From positions 1 to 64,000 of the forward strand of contig CAMLGZ010000005.1 in NCBI GenBank assembly GCA_946479745.1: 64,000 nt of DNA. The letters are read 5' to 3'. This DNA comes from an uncultured Pseudoxanthomonas sp. GTDB taxonomy: Bacteria > Pseudomonadota > Gammaproteobacteria > Xanthomonadales > Xanthomonadaceae. The translations under genes were made by a program, and so were the position numbers. Below, one piece after another: positions 45,800 through 54,836 of this stretch; position 1 is the first letter of the stretch, and the number at the start of each line of letters is the position of its first letter. The notes beneath the pieces are model-generated. The model saw only the letters and a list, made by a program, of their open reading frames with translations. It was not told where the DNA came from and ran no database searches.

Positions 45800-46228
45800 A
45801 TGATTCAGCAAGAAAGGATTCGCCTGGCCCGCCGCGCAGCGGGAATGTCGCAGAAGCAGTTGGCCGAAGCCGTAGGCGTGCAACGCAGCGCCGTCAGCCA
45901 CTGGGAAGCGCCTCTGGGAAAGAACCCCAGCGTCTCCCATCTGCGCAAGCTGGCCCAGGTGACCGAAGTGCAGTTCGAGTGGCTGGTGACCGGCCGCGGC
46001 GAGATGTCCTTGTCGCGCGAAGTCCAGCTGGACTCCATCGCCACTGCTGAGGCGCTGTTGATCGAAGACCCGCTGGAGTTCCGGCTGGTGCATGCGTTCC
46101 GCGAGGTGCCATTGCGCGCCCGGATCTCGTTGCTGGAGGTCATGGAGGAACTGGCCGCGCAGCGGACTGGCCGCGCCATCGGCCGTCGCGGGCCCGGTTC
46201 GCGGCCAGGGCTCCCCATCACCGGTTAA
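45800..46228 (+). CDS. XRE-family helix-turn-helix regulator
   Basis: ATG 45800 has AGGAG six bases upstream and gives 142 residues; the frame continues back to 45689 but without a ribosome site. Residues about 5-60 are a Cro/CI-type HTH (RIRLARRAAGMSQKQLAEAV, VQRSAVSHWE). The C-terminal half has no recognised domain, and no peptidase-type LexA/CI residues are seen. Target genes are unknown; dsbD follows 78 bp downstream on the same strand. Confidence 0.8.
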   Translation: MIQQERIRLARRAAGMSQKQLAEAVGVQRSAVSHWEAPLGKNPSVSHLRKLAQVTEVQFEWLVTGRGEMSLSREVQLDSIATAEALLIEDPLEFRLVHAFREVPLRARISLLEVMEELAAQRTGRAIGRRGPGSRPGLPITG

Positions 46229-46306
46229 CCTTATGAACTGTGGCGCGTGCATTGCGGTCGAAACGGCCGCTTATTTTTTGCGCCGCCCCTGAGGAAAACC
46301 GATCCT

Positions 46307-48634
46307 ATGACCATCCTGCCGCGCCTGCTGGCCCTGCTCGCCTTCGCCGTTCCGGCGATGCCGGCCTTCGCCGTGAGCGAAGCGGACCTGCTGCCGGTGG
46401 ACCAGGCTTTCGCATTGACCGCCAGCGCGCCCAGCCGCGACCGCATCGAAGTGCAGTGGAAAGTCGCCGACGGTTATTACCTGTATCGCCACCGCACCGA
46501 CGTCCAGGTCGAAGGCGCGGACTTCCGCGCCGGCAAATTGCAGTTGCCCAAGGGCAAGGCGTACCGGGACGAATTCTTCGGCGATGTTGAAACCTATCAC
46601 CAGGATTTGACCGGCTTGCTGGTCGGCGAGGCCGCGCCCGGGGCGGAGAGCGTGACCCTGAAGGTGAAGTACCAGGGTTGCGCGGACGCCGGCATCTGCT
46701 ACCCCCCGCAAACCCGCAAGCTGGTGGTGAAGTTGCCCGCCGCCAAGGCCGTTGCCGGACTCTCCGGGCCGCTGGGCTCCACCAACGCCGGCGGCCTGCC
46801 GCGGTTCGGCCAGTCGGCGTCGGCGCCCTCCGGCGCGGTCGAGGCCTTGCCGTTGCCGCAGGAACAGGCATTCGCCTTCGAAGCCATCGCCTACGACGGC
46901 AATCAGCTGCTGCTGCGCTTCACTCCGGCACCGGGCTATTACCTGTATCGCGACCGCACCACGATGAAGCTGGAGGGCGCGAAACACGTCGCGCTTGGTA
47001 GCCCGCGCTGGCCCAAAGGCCAATCGCATCGAGACGAGCATTTCGGCGAGGTGGTCGTCTACTTCGACCAGGCCGAGGTGCCGGTGCCGTTGCGGCGCAG
47101 TTTCAGCGAAGCTGCAGACGCTACGTTGAAAGTGACCTTTCAGGGCTGCCAGAAGGATGGCATCTGTTATCCGCCGATGACGCGTACGGTGAAGTTGGCT
47201 ATTCCCAAGGGCGAAGTCACTTCTGTCACCGATCTATCGGCTGCGGACGGAAACACCATCCCCACCCCGAGGGGGCAAGAGACCGCTGCTTCTGAGCCCT
47301 CCCCTTCAAGGGGAGGAGCCCGCCCCGTACTGGATACGGGGTTGGCAGGGGATGGTGTGGCAGCTAATGAAGTGCCCCGCACCACCCCACCGGCCGACGT
47401 ACTGCGCAAAGCCAGCCAATCGACCAGCGTGTGGCTGGCGCTGCTGTTGGCGCTGGCCGGTGGACTGGTCCTCAACCTGATGCCGTGCGTGCTGCCGGTG
47501 CTGTCGCTGAAGGCTTTGTCGCTGGCCGACAGTGGGCGCAGCGGCGGCCATGCCCGCAACAGCGCACTTTGGTACACGGCCGGCGTGCTGCTGAGTTTCA
47601 TCGCGATCGGCGCCATCGCCTTGTCTTTGCGTGCGGCCGGACAGGCACTGGGCTGGGGCTTCCAGTTGCAGCAGCCGCTGGTGATCGGGGCATTGGTGTA
47701 CCTGATGTTCGCGGTGGGCCTGAGCTTGTCGGGCGTGTTCGCGCTGGGCCATCGTTTCGCCGGAGCCGGACATGAGCTCACCGCACGCAGCGGCCCGGCC
47801 GGGGATTTCTTCACCGGCGTGCTGGCGGTGGTGATCGCCAGTCCGTGCACCGCGCCGTTCATGGGCGCGGCACTGGCTTTCGCCTTCACTGCGTCCACGC
47901 CAGTGGCGTTGCTGGTCTTCGCGTTCCTGGGCCTGGGGCTGGCGTTGCCGTTCCTGCTGATCGGTTTCGTGCCGGGACTGGCGCAGCGCCTGCCCAAGCC
48001 CGGGGCATGGATGGAAACGCTGAAGCATTTCCTCGCTTTCCCCATGTATCTGACCGCGGTCTGGCTGCTGTGGGTGCTGGGCAAACAGCGTGGCGTGGAT
48101 GCGATCGGTCTGGCGTTGGCCGGACTGGTGCTGTTGGCGCTGGGTCTATGGTGGTATCAGCGCCTGCGCCTGCAGGTGGCGCCGCTGCGCCGTGCGCTGG
48201 CGCTGCTGGTATTGCTGGCATCGCTAGCGCCGCTGGTGCTGGTGCACCGCCTGCGCCCCGAGCCCGCCAATGCCACCGCGGCGAGCTCCGATGTCGTGCC
48301 GTATTCGGCGGCGAAACTGTCGGCATTGCGCGCCGAAGGCCGCGTGGTCTTCGTCGACATGACCGCCGACTGGTGCGTGACCTGCAAGGCCAACGAGAAA
48401 GCGGTGCTGGGACGCGATGATTTCCGCGCTTCGATGCAGCTGGCCGATGCGGTGTTCATGCAAGGCGACTGGACCAATGTGGACCCGGCCATCACCGAAT
48501 TCCTGGAAGCCCACCAGGCCGTGGGCGTGCCGTTGTATGTAGTGTTCCCCAGCGATGGCGGCGAAGGCGAAGTATTGCCGACCGTGTTGACCCAGGAGCT
48601 GGTGGCCAAGGCGCTGGCACGGGCCAAGCGATGA
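46307..48634 (+). CDS. dsbD: Thiol:disulfide interchange protein DsbD with duplicated N-terminal domain
   Basis: DsbD carries electrons from cytoplasmic thioredoxin to the periplasm. ATG 46307 gives 775 residues; E. coli DsbD has 565. After the signal peptide (to about residue 22) there are two DsbD-alpha domains, each with GYYLYR and a cysteine pair: Cys125/131 (CADAGIC) and Cys281/287 (CQKDGIC). The membrane domain has Cys394 (LMPCVLP) and Cys514 (SPCTAP), and the C-terminal thioredoxin domain has Cys690/693 (WCVTC). The linker around residues 316-351 is encoded by an inserted palindromic element. A TlpA-like thioredoxin overlaps its stop. Confidence 0.93.
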   Translation: MTILPRLLALLAFAVPAMPAFAVSEADLLPVDQAFALTASAPSRDRIEVQWKVADGYYLYRHRTDVQVEGADFRAGKLQLPKGKAYRDEFFGDVETYHQDLTGLLVGEAAPGAESVTLKVKYQGCADAGICYPPQTRKLVVKLPAAKAVAGLSGPLGSTNAGGLPRFGQSASAPSGAVEALPLPQEQAFAFEAIAYDGNQLLLRFTPAPGYYLYRDRTTMKLEGAKHVALGSPRWPKGQSHRDEHFGEVVVYFDQAEVPVPLRRSFSEAADATLKVTFQGCQKDGICYPPMTRTVKLAIPKGEVTSVTDLSAADGNTIPTPRGQETAASEPSPSRGGARPVLDTGLAGDGVAANEVPRTTPPADVLRKASQSTSVWLALLLALAGGLVLNLMPCVLPVLSLKALSLADSGRSGGHARNSALWYTAGVLLSFIAIGAIALSLRAAGQALGWGFQLQQPLVIGALVYLMFAVGLSLSGVFALGHRFAGAGHELTARSGPAGDFFTGVLAVVIASPCTAPFMGAALAFAFTASTPVALLVFAFLGLGLALPFLLIGFVPGLAQRLPKPGAWMETLKHFLAFPMYLTAVWLLWVLGKQRGVDAIGLALAGLVLLALGLWWYQRLRLQVAPLRRALALLVLLASLAPLVLVHRLRPEPANATAASSDVVPYSAAKLSALRAEGRVVFVDMTADWCVTCKANEKAVLGRDDFRASMQLADAVFMQGDWTNVDPAITEFLEAHQAVGVPLYVVFPSDGGEGEVLPTVLTQELVAKALARAKR
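47253..47358. repeat. Palindromic element inserted in frame in dsbD
   Basis: Terminal arms ACACCATCCCC (47253-47263) and GGGGATGGTGT (47348-47358) enclose CCTCCCCTTCAAGGGGAGG and CCCCGTACTGGATACGGGG hairpins, the same building blocks as intergenic repeats such as 31063-31209. It encodes the low-complexity PTPRGQETAASEPSPSRGG linker. Confidence 0.75.
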
Positions 48635-49224
48635 AACTGACTACTACGCGCATCTTGTTGGTGGCGGGTGCGGCGGGCGCATTGGGCGTGCTCGCCAGCC
48701 TCTGGTGGGACGGAAGCCCACTGCTGCGCACCGACACCGGCCAGCGCGCGGTGCAGGCCGCGACGGAAGCTTCCGCACCGGAACCACCACCAGGGGTGAA
48801 GCCCGCCAAACCAGGCGAGCCGATGCCGACCCTCGCTCTTCCCGATCTGCAGGGAAGAACGCAATCGCTGCCTCACGCTTACGCCGGACGGCCGCTACTC
48901 ATCAACGTATGGGCCAGCTGGTGCGGGCCCTGCATAGAAGAGATGCCGGAGCTGGACCGCTACTCCCGCGCCCAGGGCCCGAAAGGAGTGCAGGTGATCG
49001 GCCTGGCGCTGGATACACCGGAGAACATCCACCAATTCCTGCGCCGGGTGCCGGTGGGCTATCCGATCCTGGTGGACACTCCCGGGCCCGCCGACGCCAG
49101 CGTGTGGCTGGGCAACCGCAAAGGCGTGCTGCCCTATTCGGTCCTGGTGGGCGCCGATGGCAAGATCCTGAAACAGAAGGTCGGCCCCTTCGCCGCTGGA
49201 GAAATCGACGGCTGGGCCCAGTAG
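48631..49224 (+). CDS. TlpA/ResA-like membrane-anchored thioredoxin
   Basis: The 197-residue protein overlaps dsbD by four bases (ATGA). It has an N-terminal anchor (residues about 8-24), a proline-rich linker and an AhpC-TSA/thioredoxin domain with WASWCGPCIEEMP. Such proteins reduce disulfides in the periplasm, for example in cytochrome c maturation, and receive electrons from DsbD, which the gene arrangement supports. Its TAG stop is the first bases of a GTAGGTCGGGG repeat. Confidence 0.87.
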   Translation: MKLTTTRILLVAGAAGALGVLASLWWDGSPLLRTDTGQRAVQAATEASAPEPPPGVKPAKPGEPMPTLALPDLQGRTQSLPHAYAGRPLLINVWASWCGPCIEEMPELDRYSRAQGPKGVQVIGLALDTPENIHQFLRRVPVGYPILVDTPGPADASVWLGNRKGVLPYSVLVGADGKILKQKVGPFAAGEIDGWAQ

Positions 49225-49325
49225 GTCGGGGCTACGCCCCCGACGCCGTGGACCCGTCAGGCACTCGCATTTCGGCGCCGACTAACACCAGAATCGCCAA
49301 AGCGTCGGGGACGCAGCGCCGACCC
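49223..49325. repeat. Inverted GTAGGTCGGGGCTACG repeat after the thioredoxin gene
   Basis: GTAGGTCGGGGCTACGCCCCCGACGCC faces GCGTCGGGGACGCAGCGCCGACCCAC. The upstream gene's stop lies inside it. The 199-bp gap to aroQ holds nothing else. Confidence 0.8.
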
Positions 49326-49423
49326 ACACAATTCAAATGACCGCTTAAAACGGCAGTAACTTCTGCGAACTGGACAGTATTGGCGTCTTCACGCAGACTG
49401 CGGCGCTTCCGCTGGAGCGTTCG

Positions 49424-49864
49424 ATGGCAAAGTTGCTGGTCCTGCACGGCCCCAATCTCAACCTGCTCGGCACCCGCGAGCCCGAGATCTACGGTCGCAC
49501 CACGCTGGCCGAGATCGACGCCGCGTTGGCGGCGCAGGCGGCGGCGGGCGGGCATGAGACGGTGAGCCTCCAGTCCAACGCCGAGCATCAGCTGGTCGAC
49601 CGCGTACAGGCCGCACGCGCCGACGGTACCGCCTTCATCCTGATCAATCCAGCCGCCTTTACCCATACCTCGGTAGCCCTGCGCGACGCGCTGGCGGCTG
49701 TGGCTATCCCGTTCATCGAAATCCATCTATCCAACCCGCATACCCGCGAGCCTTTCCGCCACCACAGCTATTTCAGCGATCTGGCGGTAGGCGTGGTCTG
49801 CGGCTTCGGCGCCGACAGCTACCGCTATGCGATGGAAGCCGCGCTCAAGCGGCTTCCCGTCTGA
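49424..49864 (+). CDS. aroQ: 3-dehydroquinate dehydratase, type II
   Basis: AroQ performs the third step of the shikimate pathway as a dodecamer. The 146 residues show [20 protein letters not shown] (catalytic Tyr), [33 protein letters not shown] and [21 protein letters not shown], all diagnostic. It precedes accB as in many gammaproteobacteria. The ribosome site is weak (GAGCG). Confidence 0.97.
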   Translation: MAKLLVLHGPNLNLLGTREPEIYGRTTLAEIDAALAAQAAAGGHETVSLQSNAEHQLVDRVQAARADGTAFILINPAAFTHTSVALRDALAAVAIPFIEIHLSNPHTREPFRHHSYFSDLAVGVVCGFGADSYRYAMEAALKRLPV

Positions 49865-49929
49865 CCCTCCTCCTTTCCCTTCCCGACCCGCGCCCTCGCC
49901 GGCACGGGCGTCCAACCACAGAGGCCAAC

Positions 49930-50409
49930 ATGGACCTGCGCAAGATCAAGAAACTCATCGACCTGCTGGAAGAATCCAATCTCGCCGAAATCGAGATCAA
50001 GGAAGGCGAGGAAAGCGTGCGCCTGGCGCGTGTGCCCAAGGGCAACTACCAGGTCGCCGCTCCGGTCTACGCCTCAGCGGCCGACGCTCGCGCCGCCGCG
50101 CCCATGCCGATGTCCTCGCCCACCGAGTCGGCGACCGGCGGCAGCGCCAAACCCGGCGGCAGCGACCAGCCGGAAGGCCACGTGATGCGTGCACCGATGG
50201 TCGGCACGTTCTACACCTCGCCCTCGCCGGACAAGCCGGCGTTCGTCACCGTGGGCCAGTCGGTGAAGGCCGGCGAGACCCTGGCGATCATCGAGGCGAT
50301 GAAGATGTTCAACCCGATCGAAGCCGATGTATCCGGCACGATCCTGGCGGTGCTGACCGAAAGCGGTTCCCCGGTCGAATTCGACCAGCCTCTGTTCGTC
50401 ATTGGGTGA
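49930..50409 (+). CDS. accB: Biotin carboxyl carrier protein of acetyl-CoA carboxylase
   Basis: AccB carries the carboxyl group on biotin between AccC and the carboxyltransferase. The 159 residues have the N-terminal helical interaction region ([20 protein letters not shown]), a proline/alanine linker and the biotinyl domain with EAMKMFN, where the lysine is biotinylated. Its stop (50407-50409) lies inside the left arm of a 29-bp inverted repeat that separates it from accC. Confidence 0.97.
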   Translation: MDLRKIKKLIDLLEESNLAEIEIKEGEESVRLARVPKGNYQVAAPVYASAADARAAAPMPMSSPTESATGGSAKPGGSDQPEGHVMRAPMVGTFYTSPSPDKPAFVTVGQSVKAGETLAIIEAMKMFNPIEADVSGTILAVLTESGSPVEFDQPLFVIG

Positions 50410-50825
50410 TTGGTGATTCGTGATTGGTGATTCGAAAGAGCGACCACACCAGCGCCTTGAAGTCTGGTGCGATGCGATGGATCTCGTAACCATGGTTTAT
50501 GCTTATTCGGCTGACTTTCCGAATGACGAGCGTTTCGGTTTGACTTCGCAGATGCGACGAGCGGCAGTTGCAGTTAGTGTGCCTTCAAATATCGCCGAAG
50601 GCGCCGCACGCAAGTCCAGACCAGAATTGCTCCGCTTTCTATCCATCGCTCGCGGTTCGCTATCCGAACTCGATACGCAAATCGAGATTGCCAAAAGGCT
50701 GCATTTAGCCAAACACTCGTCCGATTTGCAGGCACTGCTAGACCGCACATTCGCCAAACTGAATGCGTTGATGGCCAGCATCAGCCAACGCATTGGCGAA
50801 TCACCAATCACGAATCACCAATCAC
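50406..50825. mobile_element. Repeat-flanked insertion between accB and accC
   Basis: GTGATTGGTGATTCG, then GTGATTGGTGATTCG without its first base overlap, occupies 50406-50434; its perfect reverse complement is 50797-50825. The 29-bp arms enclose a four-helix-bundle gene. The arrangement is of a small mobile or mobilised cassette; no transposase is present. Confidence 0.6.
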
Positions 50826-50845
50826 GGCCTTCCCATGCTAGATAA
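50420..50845 (+). CDS. Four-helix bundle protein (bS23/IVS family)
   Basis: GTG 50420, inside the left repeat, gives 141 residues; a later ATG at 50474 is possible. [40 protein letters not shown] and [20 protein letters not shown] are the conserved stretches of the S23-like family, first seen in intervening sequences of 23S rRNA genes and also in orphan copies. The C-terminal [16 protein letters not shown] is encoded by the right repeat, and the stop lies within accC. Function is unknown. It interrupts an essential operon without a terminator, so accC is probably still transcribed from upstream. Confidence 0.85.
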   Translation: MIGDSKERPHQRLEVWCDAMDLVTMVYAYSADFPNDERFGLTSQMRRAAVAVSVPSNIAEGAARKSRPELLRFLSIARGSLSELDTQIEIAKRLHLAKHSSDLQALLDRTFAKLNALMASISQRIGESPITNHQSRPSHAR

Positions 50846-52202
50846 AGTCGTCATCGCCAATCGCGGCGAAATCGCGCTGCGCATCCTGCGCGCCTGCCAC
50901 ACCATGGGCATACGCACGGTCGCCGTGCATTCCACGGTGGACCGCAACCTCAAGCACGTGGCCATGGCCGACGAATCGGTCTGCATCGGCCCTGCGCCTT
51001 CCAGCGAGAGCTACCTCAACGTACCGGCGATCATCGCAGCCGCCGAGGTCACCGACGCACAGGCGATCCATCCGGGCTATGGCTTCCTCAGCGAAAACGC
51101 GGACTTCGCCGAACGCGTTGAGCAGTCCGGTTTCATTTTCATCGGGCCCAAGGCCGACACCATCCGCCTGATGGGCGACAAGGTGGAAGCGATCCGCGCG
51201 ATGAAGGCCGCGGGCGTGCCGTGCGTGCCCGGTTCCGGCGGTCCGTTGGGCGACGACATCGTCGCCAACACCAAGATCGCGCGTGAGATCGGCTACCCGG
51301 TGATCATCAAGGCCGCCGGCGGCGGTGGCGGACGCGGCATGCGCGTGGTGCATGCCGAAGGCGCGCTCAACAGCGCCATCAGCACCACCAAGGCCGAAGC
51401 CAAGGCCGCCTTCAGCAACGATCAGGTGTACATGGAGAAATTCCTGGAAAACCCACGCCATGTGGAGATCCAGGTACTGGCCGACGGCCAGGGTGGTGCG
51501 GTCCATCTGGGCGAGCGCGATTGTTCGATGCAGCGCCGCCACCAGAAAGTGGTGGAGGAAGCGCCGGCGCCGGGCATCAGCGAAGAGCAGCGCAACGAGA
51601 TCGGCAAGGTCTGCGTTGACGCTTGCATCCGCATCGGCTACCGCGGCGCGGGCACGTTCGAATTCCTGTACGAGAACGGCCGCTTCTACTTCATCGAAAT
51701 GAACACCCGCATCCAGGTGGAACACCCGGTTACCGAACGCATCACCGGCATCGATCTGGTCTGCGAGCAGCTGAAGATCGCGGCCGGACAAAAACTGTCC
51801 ATCAAACAGTCGGACATCGTGCTGCGCGGCCATGCCATCGAATGCCGCATCAACGCCGAAGACCCCGATACGTTCGCGCCGAGTCCCGGCCTGATTTCGG
51901 GCTTCTATCCGCCGGGCGGCCCGGGCGTGCGGGTGGACACGCACATCTACACCGGCTACCGCGTGCCGCCGAACTACGACTCCATGATCGGCAAGCTGAT
52001 CGTGCACGGGCCCGACCGCGAAACCGCCATCGCCCGCATGCGCGTGGCATTGAGCGAGATGGTGGTGGACGGCATCAAGACCAATATTCCGTTGCAGCAG
52101 TCGATCATGCGCGACACCGGCTTCCAGGCCGGCGCGCAGAACATCCACTACCTGGAGAAGCGGCTGGCCGAGCGGAAGAACAAGACGATCGCGCTGGTGT
52201 AG
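50835..52202 (+). CDS. accC: Biotin carboxylase, acetyl-CoA carboxylase subunit
   Basis: AccC carboxylates biotin on AccB using ATP and bicarbonate. ATG 50835 gives 455 residues. [21 protein letters not shown], the glycine-rich loop [35 protein letters not shown] and the C-terminal barrel ([20 protein letters not shown]) are diagnostic. The start is 10 bp after the right repeat arm and overlaps the four-helix-bundle gene. Confidence 0.97.
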   Translation: MLDKVVIANRGEIALRILRACHTMGIRTVAVHSTVDRNLKHVAMADESVCIGPAPSSESYLNVPAIIAAAEVTDAQAIHPGYGFLSENADFAERVEQSGFIFIGPKADTIRLMGDKVEAIRAMKAAGVPCVPGSGGPLGDDIVANTKIAREIGYPVIIKAAGGGGGRGMRVVHAEGALNSAISTTKAEAKAAFSNDQVYMEKFLENPRHVEIQVLADGQGGAVHLGERDCSMQRRHQKVVEEAPAPGISEEQRNEIGKVCVDACIRIGYRGAGTFEFLYENGRFYFIEMNTRIQVEHPVTERITGIDLVCEQLKIAAGQKLSIKQSDIVLRGHAIECRINAEDPDTFAPSPGLISGFYPPGGPGVRVDTHIYTGYRVPPNYDSMIGKLIVHGPDRETAIARMRVALSEMVVDGIKTNIPLQQSIMRDTGFQAGAQNIHYLEKRLAERKNKTIALV

Positions 52203-52275
52203 GCGTGTCGGTACAGGGCGCGCTGGTGTACGCGCTGGTGCAAGGATCAGGCCGGGATGTCCGGACCGATCCCGC

Positions 52276-52635
52276 TTACTTCGATGACGGCTGCTGCGTG
52301 CCGCCGAGAGGCCGCGCAGCGATGCTCGAAACGGGGCTGCCCACCACGATGGTTTCCGACGAACCGTCCGGCCACACGATCTTGAACGTGCTGCCGGGCG
52401 GCAGCGACGAGAAGGGCACGCCGCTGGTCGCGCGATAAACCGCCGCGACCTGGCCTGCGCCCTTGCTCCTGACTTCTTCGGCGGAATTCACCGAGATCAC
52501 GGAGATCTGCGTGAGCCCGCGGAATTCCGGCCTGGTGGTTTCGATCACCACGCCGGCCGCCAACGCGGCATATGCCACGAACAGAAGTACCCAGAACACT
52601 TTCTTCGCTTTTTGCGCAAAGCCCTTGTGAGTCAT
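52276..52635 (-). CDS. Hypothetical membrane-anchored protein
   Basis: The 119-residue protein has one N-terminal helix (residues about 12-30, VFWVLLFVAYAALAAGVVIE) and a soluble domain with PGSTFKIVWPDGSSETIVVGS. It overlaps the upstream gene's stop by four bases (ATGA). I do not recognise a family. The two genes form a minus-strand pair convergent with accC. Confidence 0.7.
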   Translation of the reverse strand: MTHKGFAQKAKKVFWVLLFVAYAALAAGVVIETTRPEFRGLTQISVISVNSAEEVRSKGAGQVAAVYRATSGVPFSSLPPGSTFKIVWPDGSSETIVVGSPVSSIAARPLGGTQQPSSK

Positions 52636-53552
52636 TTCGCAACTCCGATATCCGACATGAGGCTGTTCACCATTCCGTTCAAATTGTCCGCTCCCTGCCT
52701 GGGCACGCCGGCATCGAGAACGAACGCGTAGAAATCCTGGGAACTGTCGCGCGAACAGATCCCGCCATTGGCGCAGTACGACGTCATCAATACGCTGCCG
52801 GGGCTGCAATCGTTGCCAAGGCGGCACGCCGCCAGCAACCAGGCGAGCTCGGAGTATTGCGTACCCGAAATCCTGCCCAGATGGGCCTCCTGGCCGCTTC
52901 CCGCGATGCCCATGGCGGGCGAAATCGCGACGTAGGCCTCGGGATCGCCGGATCGCCGTACGCGCTCCACCAGATCCTGTTTGTATTCGTTGCTGCGCGA
53001 CAAGGGCTCGCCCATCGCCAGCAACGCCGCCTCAGCGGCCAGGCTGCCCGCATGTGCGGCATCGAAACGCTTGGCGCGCAAGGCCGCCAAGGAAAAATCG
53101 TCGGCAGGAACGAATCGCACGCAACGCCGGCCGACGCGGTCGCGCGCGTCCGCCATCGCTGCGGTCGAAGAGCCGTTCAATTGCCGGATCGCTTGAGTAT
53201 CGGCGGCATATCCGGAAGGATTGGCTGCATAGGCAGCGCAGTAATCGAGCACGCGGCTCACCTTCCACAAGGCTTCCGCGTCTCCCGCCGTTTCCCGTGC
53301 GCGCAGGCTCTGGACATAGGCGTAGAGGTCACTGGCGCCTTCGAAATCCACACGCGAATCGCTCGGGGATTTTGGAACGTAACCGGAACGCTCGTGCGAA
53401 GCCGCAGTGGCGTGTGCCATGCCACCCGCTTCGCTTCCAACGCGCGGGCTCAAGCCAGCCGAATCCACCATGCCGCGATTCCAGGCCACAGCGACCGACA
53501 GTCCGGCGACCGCAAGCAGCAAGAACACGGATTTTGTTTTCAACGTGAGCAT
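52632..53552 (-). CDS. Hypothetical secreted protein, cysteine-containing
   Basis: ATG 53552 gives 306 residues with an N-terminal signal or anchor (SVFLLLAVAGLSVAVAW). The mature part is helical and has about six cysteines (YCAAYAANP, GRRCVRF, ACRLGNDCS, YCANGGICS), suggesting periplasmic disulfides. No enzyme motif is recognised. It is the first gene of the pair with 52276-52635. The frame extends upstream but without a ribosome site. Confidence 0.7.
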   Translation of the reverse strand: MLTLKTKSVFLLLAVAGLSVAVAWNRGMVDSAGLSPRVGSEAGGMAHATAASHERSGYVPKSPSDSRVDFEGASDLYAYVQSLRARETAGDAEALWKVSRVLDYCAAYAANPSGYAADTQAIRQLNGSSTAAMADARDRVGRRCVRFVPADDFSLAALRAKRFDAAHAGSLAAEAALLAMGEPLSRSNEYKQDLVERVRRSGDPEAYVAISPAMGIAGSGQEAHLGRISGTQYSELAWLLAACRLGNDCSPGSVLMTSYCANGGICSRDSSQDFYAFVLDAGVPRQGADNLNGMVNSLMSDIGVAK

Positions 53553-53781
53553 TAGGACTGCTGGCTGACCATTTTCGCTAGGCGGACCATGACGATCTGA
53601 GGGAGGAAGCGGCCGCGTCTTTGGCCTCGATGCGAATCGCCGGCCGGGACCGACGCACGACAATTCGGGGGCCGCACCGTAGTCTAATGCAGACTTCCCG
53701 TCCCATGGCGCGGCCGGTTCCTGCGGTTTTCTGAATCGGGCGCACTGTTTTCCCCCCAGCTTTCTTCGACCGAGCGGCAAC

Positions 53782-54699
53782 ATGCCTTATCTGGAACTTT
53801 CCCTACACTGCAGCGTATCCGACCAGCCGCGCTACGAAAACGCGCTGGAGGATGTAGGTGCGCTTTCGGTCACGCTGCTGGACGCCGATGCCGACACCAG
53901 CAACGAGCACGCGATCCTCGAACCCGGCGTAGGCCAGACGCCGCTGTGGCATGCGCTGGTGCTGACCGCGTTGTTTCCCGCAGAAACCAACGCGCTGGCG
54001 CTGCTGGCGGCGTTGGAATCGTTCGATCCGGGCCTGGACTGGTCCAACGCCAGCTTCCGCAGCGTGGAGGACCAGGATTGGGAACGCGCGTGGATGGACC
54101 AGTACGTACCGCTGCGCTTCGGCGCGCGCACCTTCATCGTGCCGTGGAATCAGGCGCTTCCCGAAGAAGCGGACCACGCCGATGCGGCGGTCGTGCGGCT
54201 GGACCCGGGCCTGGCCTTCGGTTCCGGCACCCACCCGACCACCGCGCTGTGCCTGCGCTGGCTGGACCGGCTGGCGGGCGAAGGAGAACTGCAGGGCGCG
54301 ACGGTGCTCGATTTCGGCTGCGGTTCAGGCATCCTGGCCCTGGCCGCACTCAAGTTGGGTGCCGCCAGCGCCATCGGCGTGGACAACGACCCGCAGGCGC
54401 TGACCGCCAGTTTCGACAACGCCCAACGCAACGGCGTGGGCGAACGGCTGGCGGTGTACCTGCCAGAGGACGAACCGTCGGCAACCTATCCGGTCGTCGT
54501 CGCCAACATCCTCGCCTCGGCCCTGGACGCCCTGGCGGAAACGCTGGCCAAACGCGTCGCGCCAGGCGGGCGCATCGCGCTGTCGGGCATCCTGCACGGT
54601 CAGGAAGATGAGCTGCTGGCCCGCTACGCGCCCTGGTTCGGCCGGCTGACCACTGAACAGGAGGGCGACTGGATGCGCATCGAGGGTGTGCGACGCTGA
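53782..54699 (+). CDS. prmA: Ribosomal protein L11 methyltransferase
   Basis: PrmA trimethylates ribosomal protein L11 using S-adenosylmethionine. The 305 residues show the N-terminal L11-binding domain ([10 protein letters not shown]), [19 protein letters not shown], the SAM motif [14 protein letters not shown] near residue 176-189 and [12 protein letters not shown]. Length is normal. It heads the conserved prmA, zinc-ribbon, fis, purH, purD order. Confidence 0.96.
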   Translation: MPYLELSLHCSVSDQPRYENALEDVGALSVTLLDADADTSNEHAILEPGVGQTPLWHALVLTALFPAETNALALLAALESFDPGLDWSNASFRSVEDQDWERAWMDQYVPLRFGARTFIVPWNQALPEEADHADAAVVRLDPGLAFGSGTHPTTALCLRWLDRLAGEGELQGATVLDFGCGSGILALAALKLGAASAIGVDNDPQALTASFDNAQRNGVGERLAVYLPEDEPSATYPVVVANILASALDALAETLAKRVAPGGRIALSGILHGQEDELLARYAPWFGRLTTEQEGDWMRIEGVRR

Positions 54700-54703
54700 G
54701 CCT

Positions 54704-54795
54704 TGTAGGAGCGGGCCCTGCCCGCGAGCTCTTGGCAAGGTCGCCGACGAATGCGATACGTCCGGAAGAGCTCGCGGGCAGGGCCCGCTCCTACA
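54704..54795. repeat. Perfect 29-bp inverted repeat (TGTAGGAGCGGGCCCTGCCCGCG)
   Basis: Arms 54704-54732 and 54767-54795 are complementary around 34 bp. The same family, with 26-bp arms, is at 62634-62707. Confidence 0.9.
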
Positions 54796-54824
54796 GTCCG
54801 CTTCTTGTAGCTGCAATCCCATGA

Positions 54825-54830
54825 TTGAAT
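54825..54830 (+). promoter_or_regulatory. Candidate -10 box for a leaderless transcript
   Basis: TTGAAT, preceded by TGA (TGATTGAAT, extended -10-like), ends six bases before ATG 54837. The spacing is the same as TAGAAT to GTG at 5674-5686. Confidence 0.35.
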
Positions 54831-54836
54831 AGCCGC

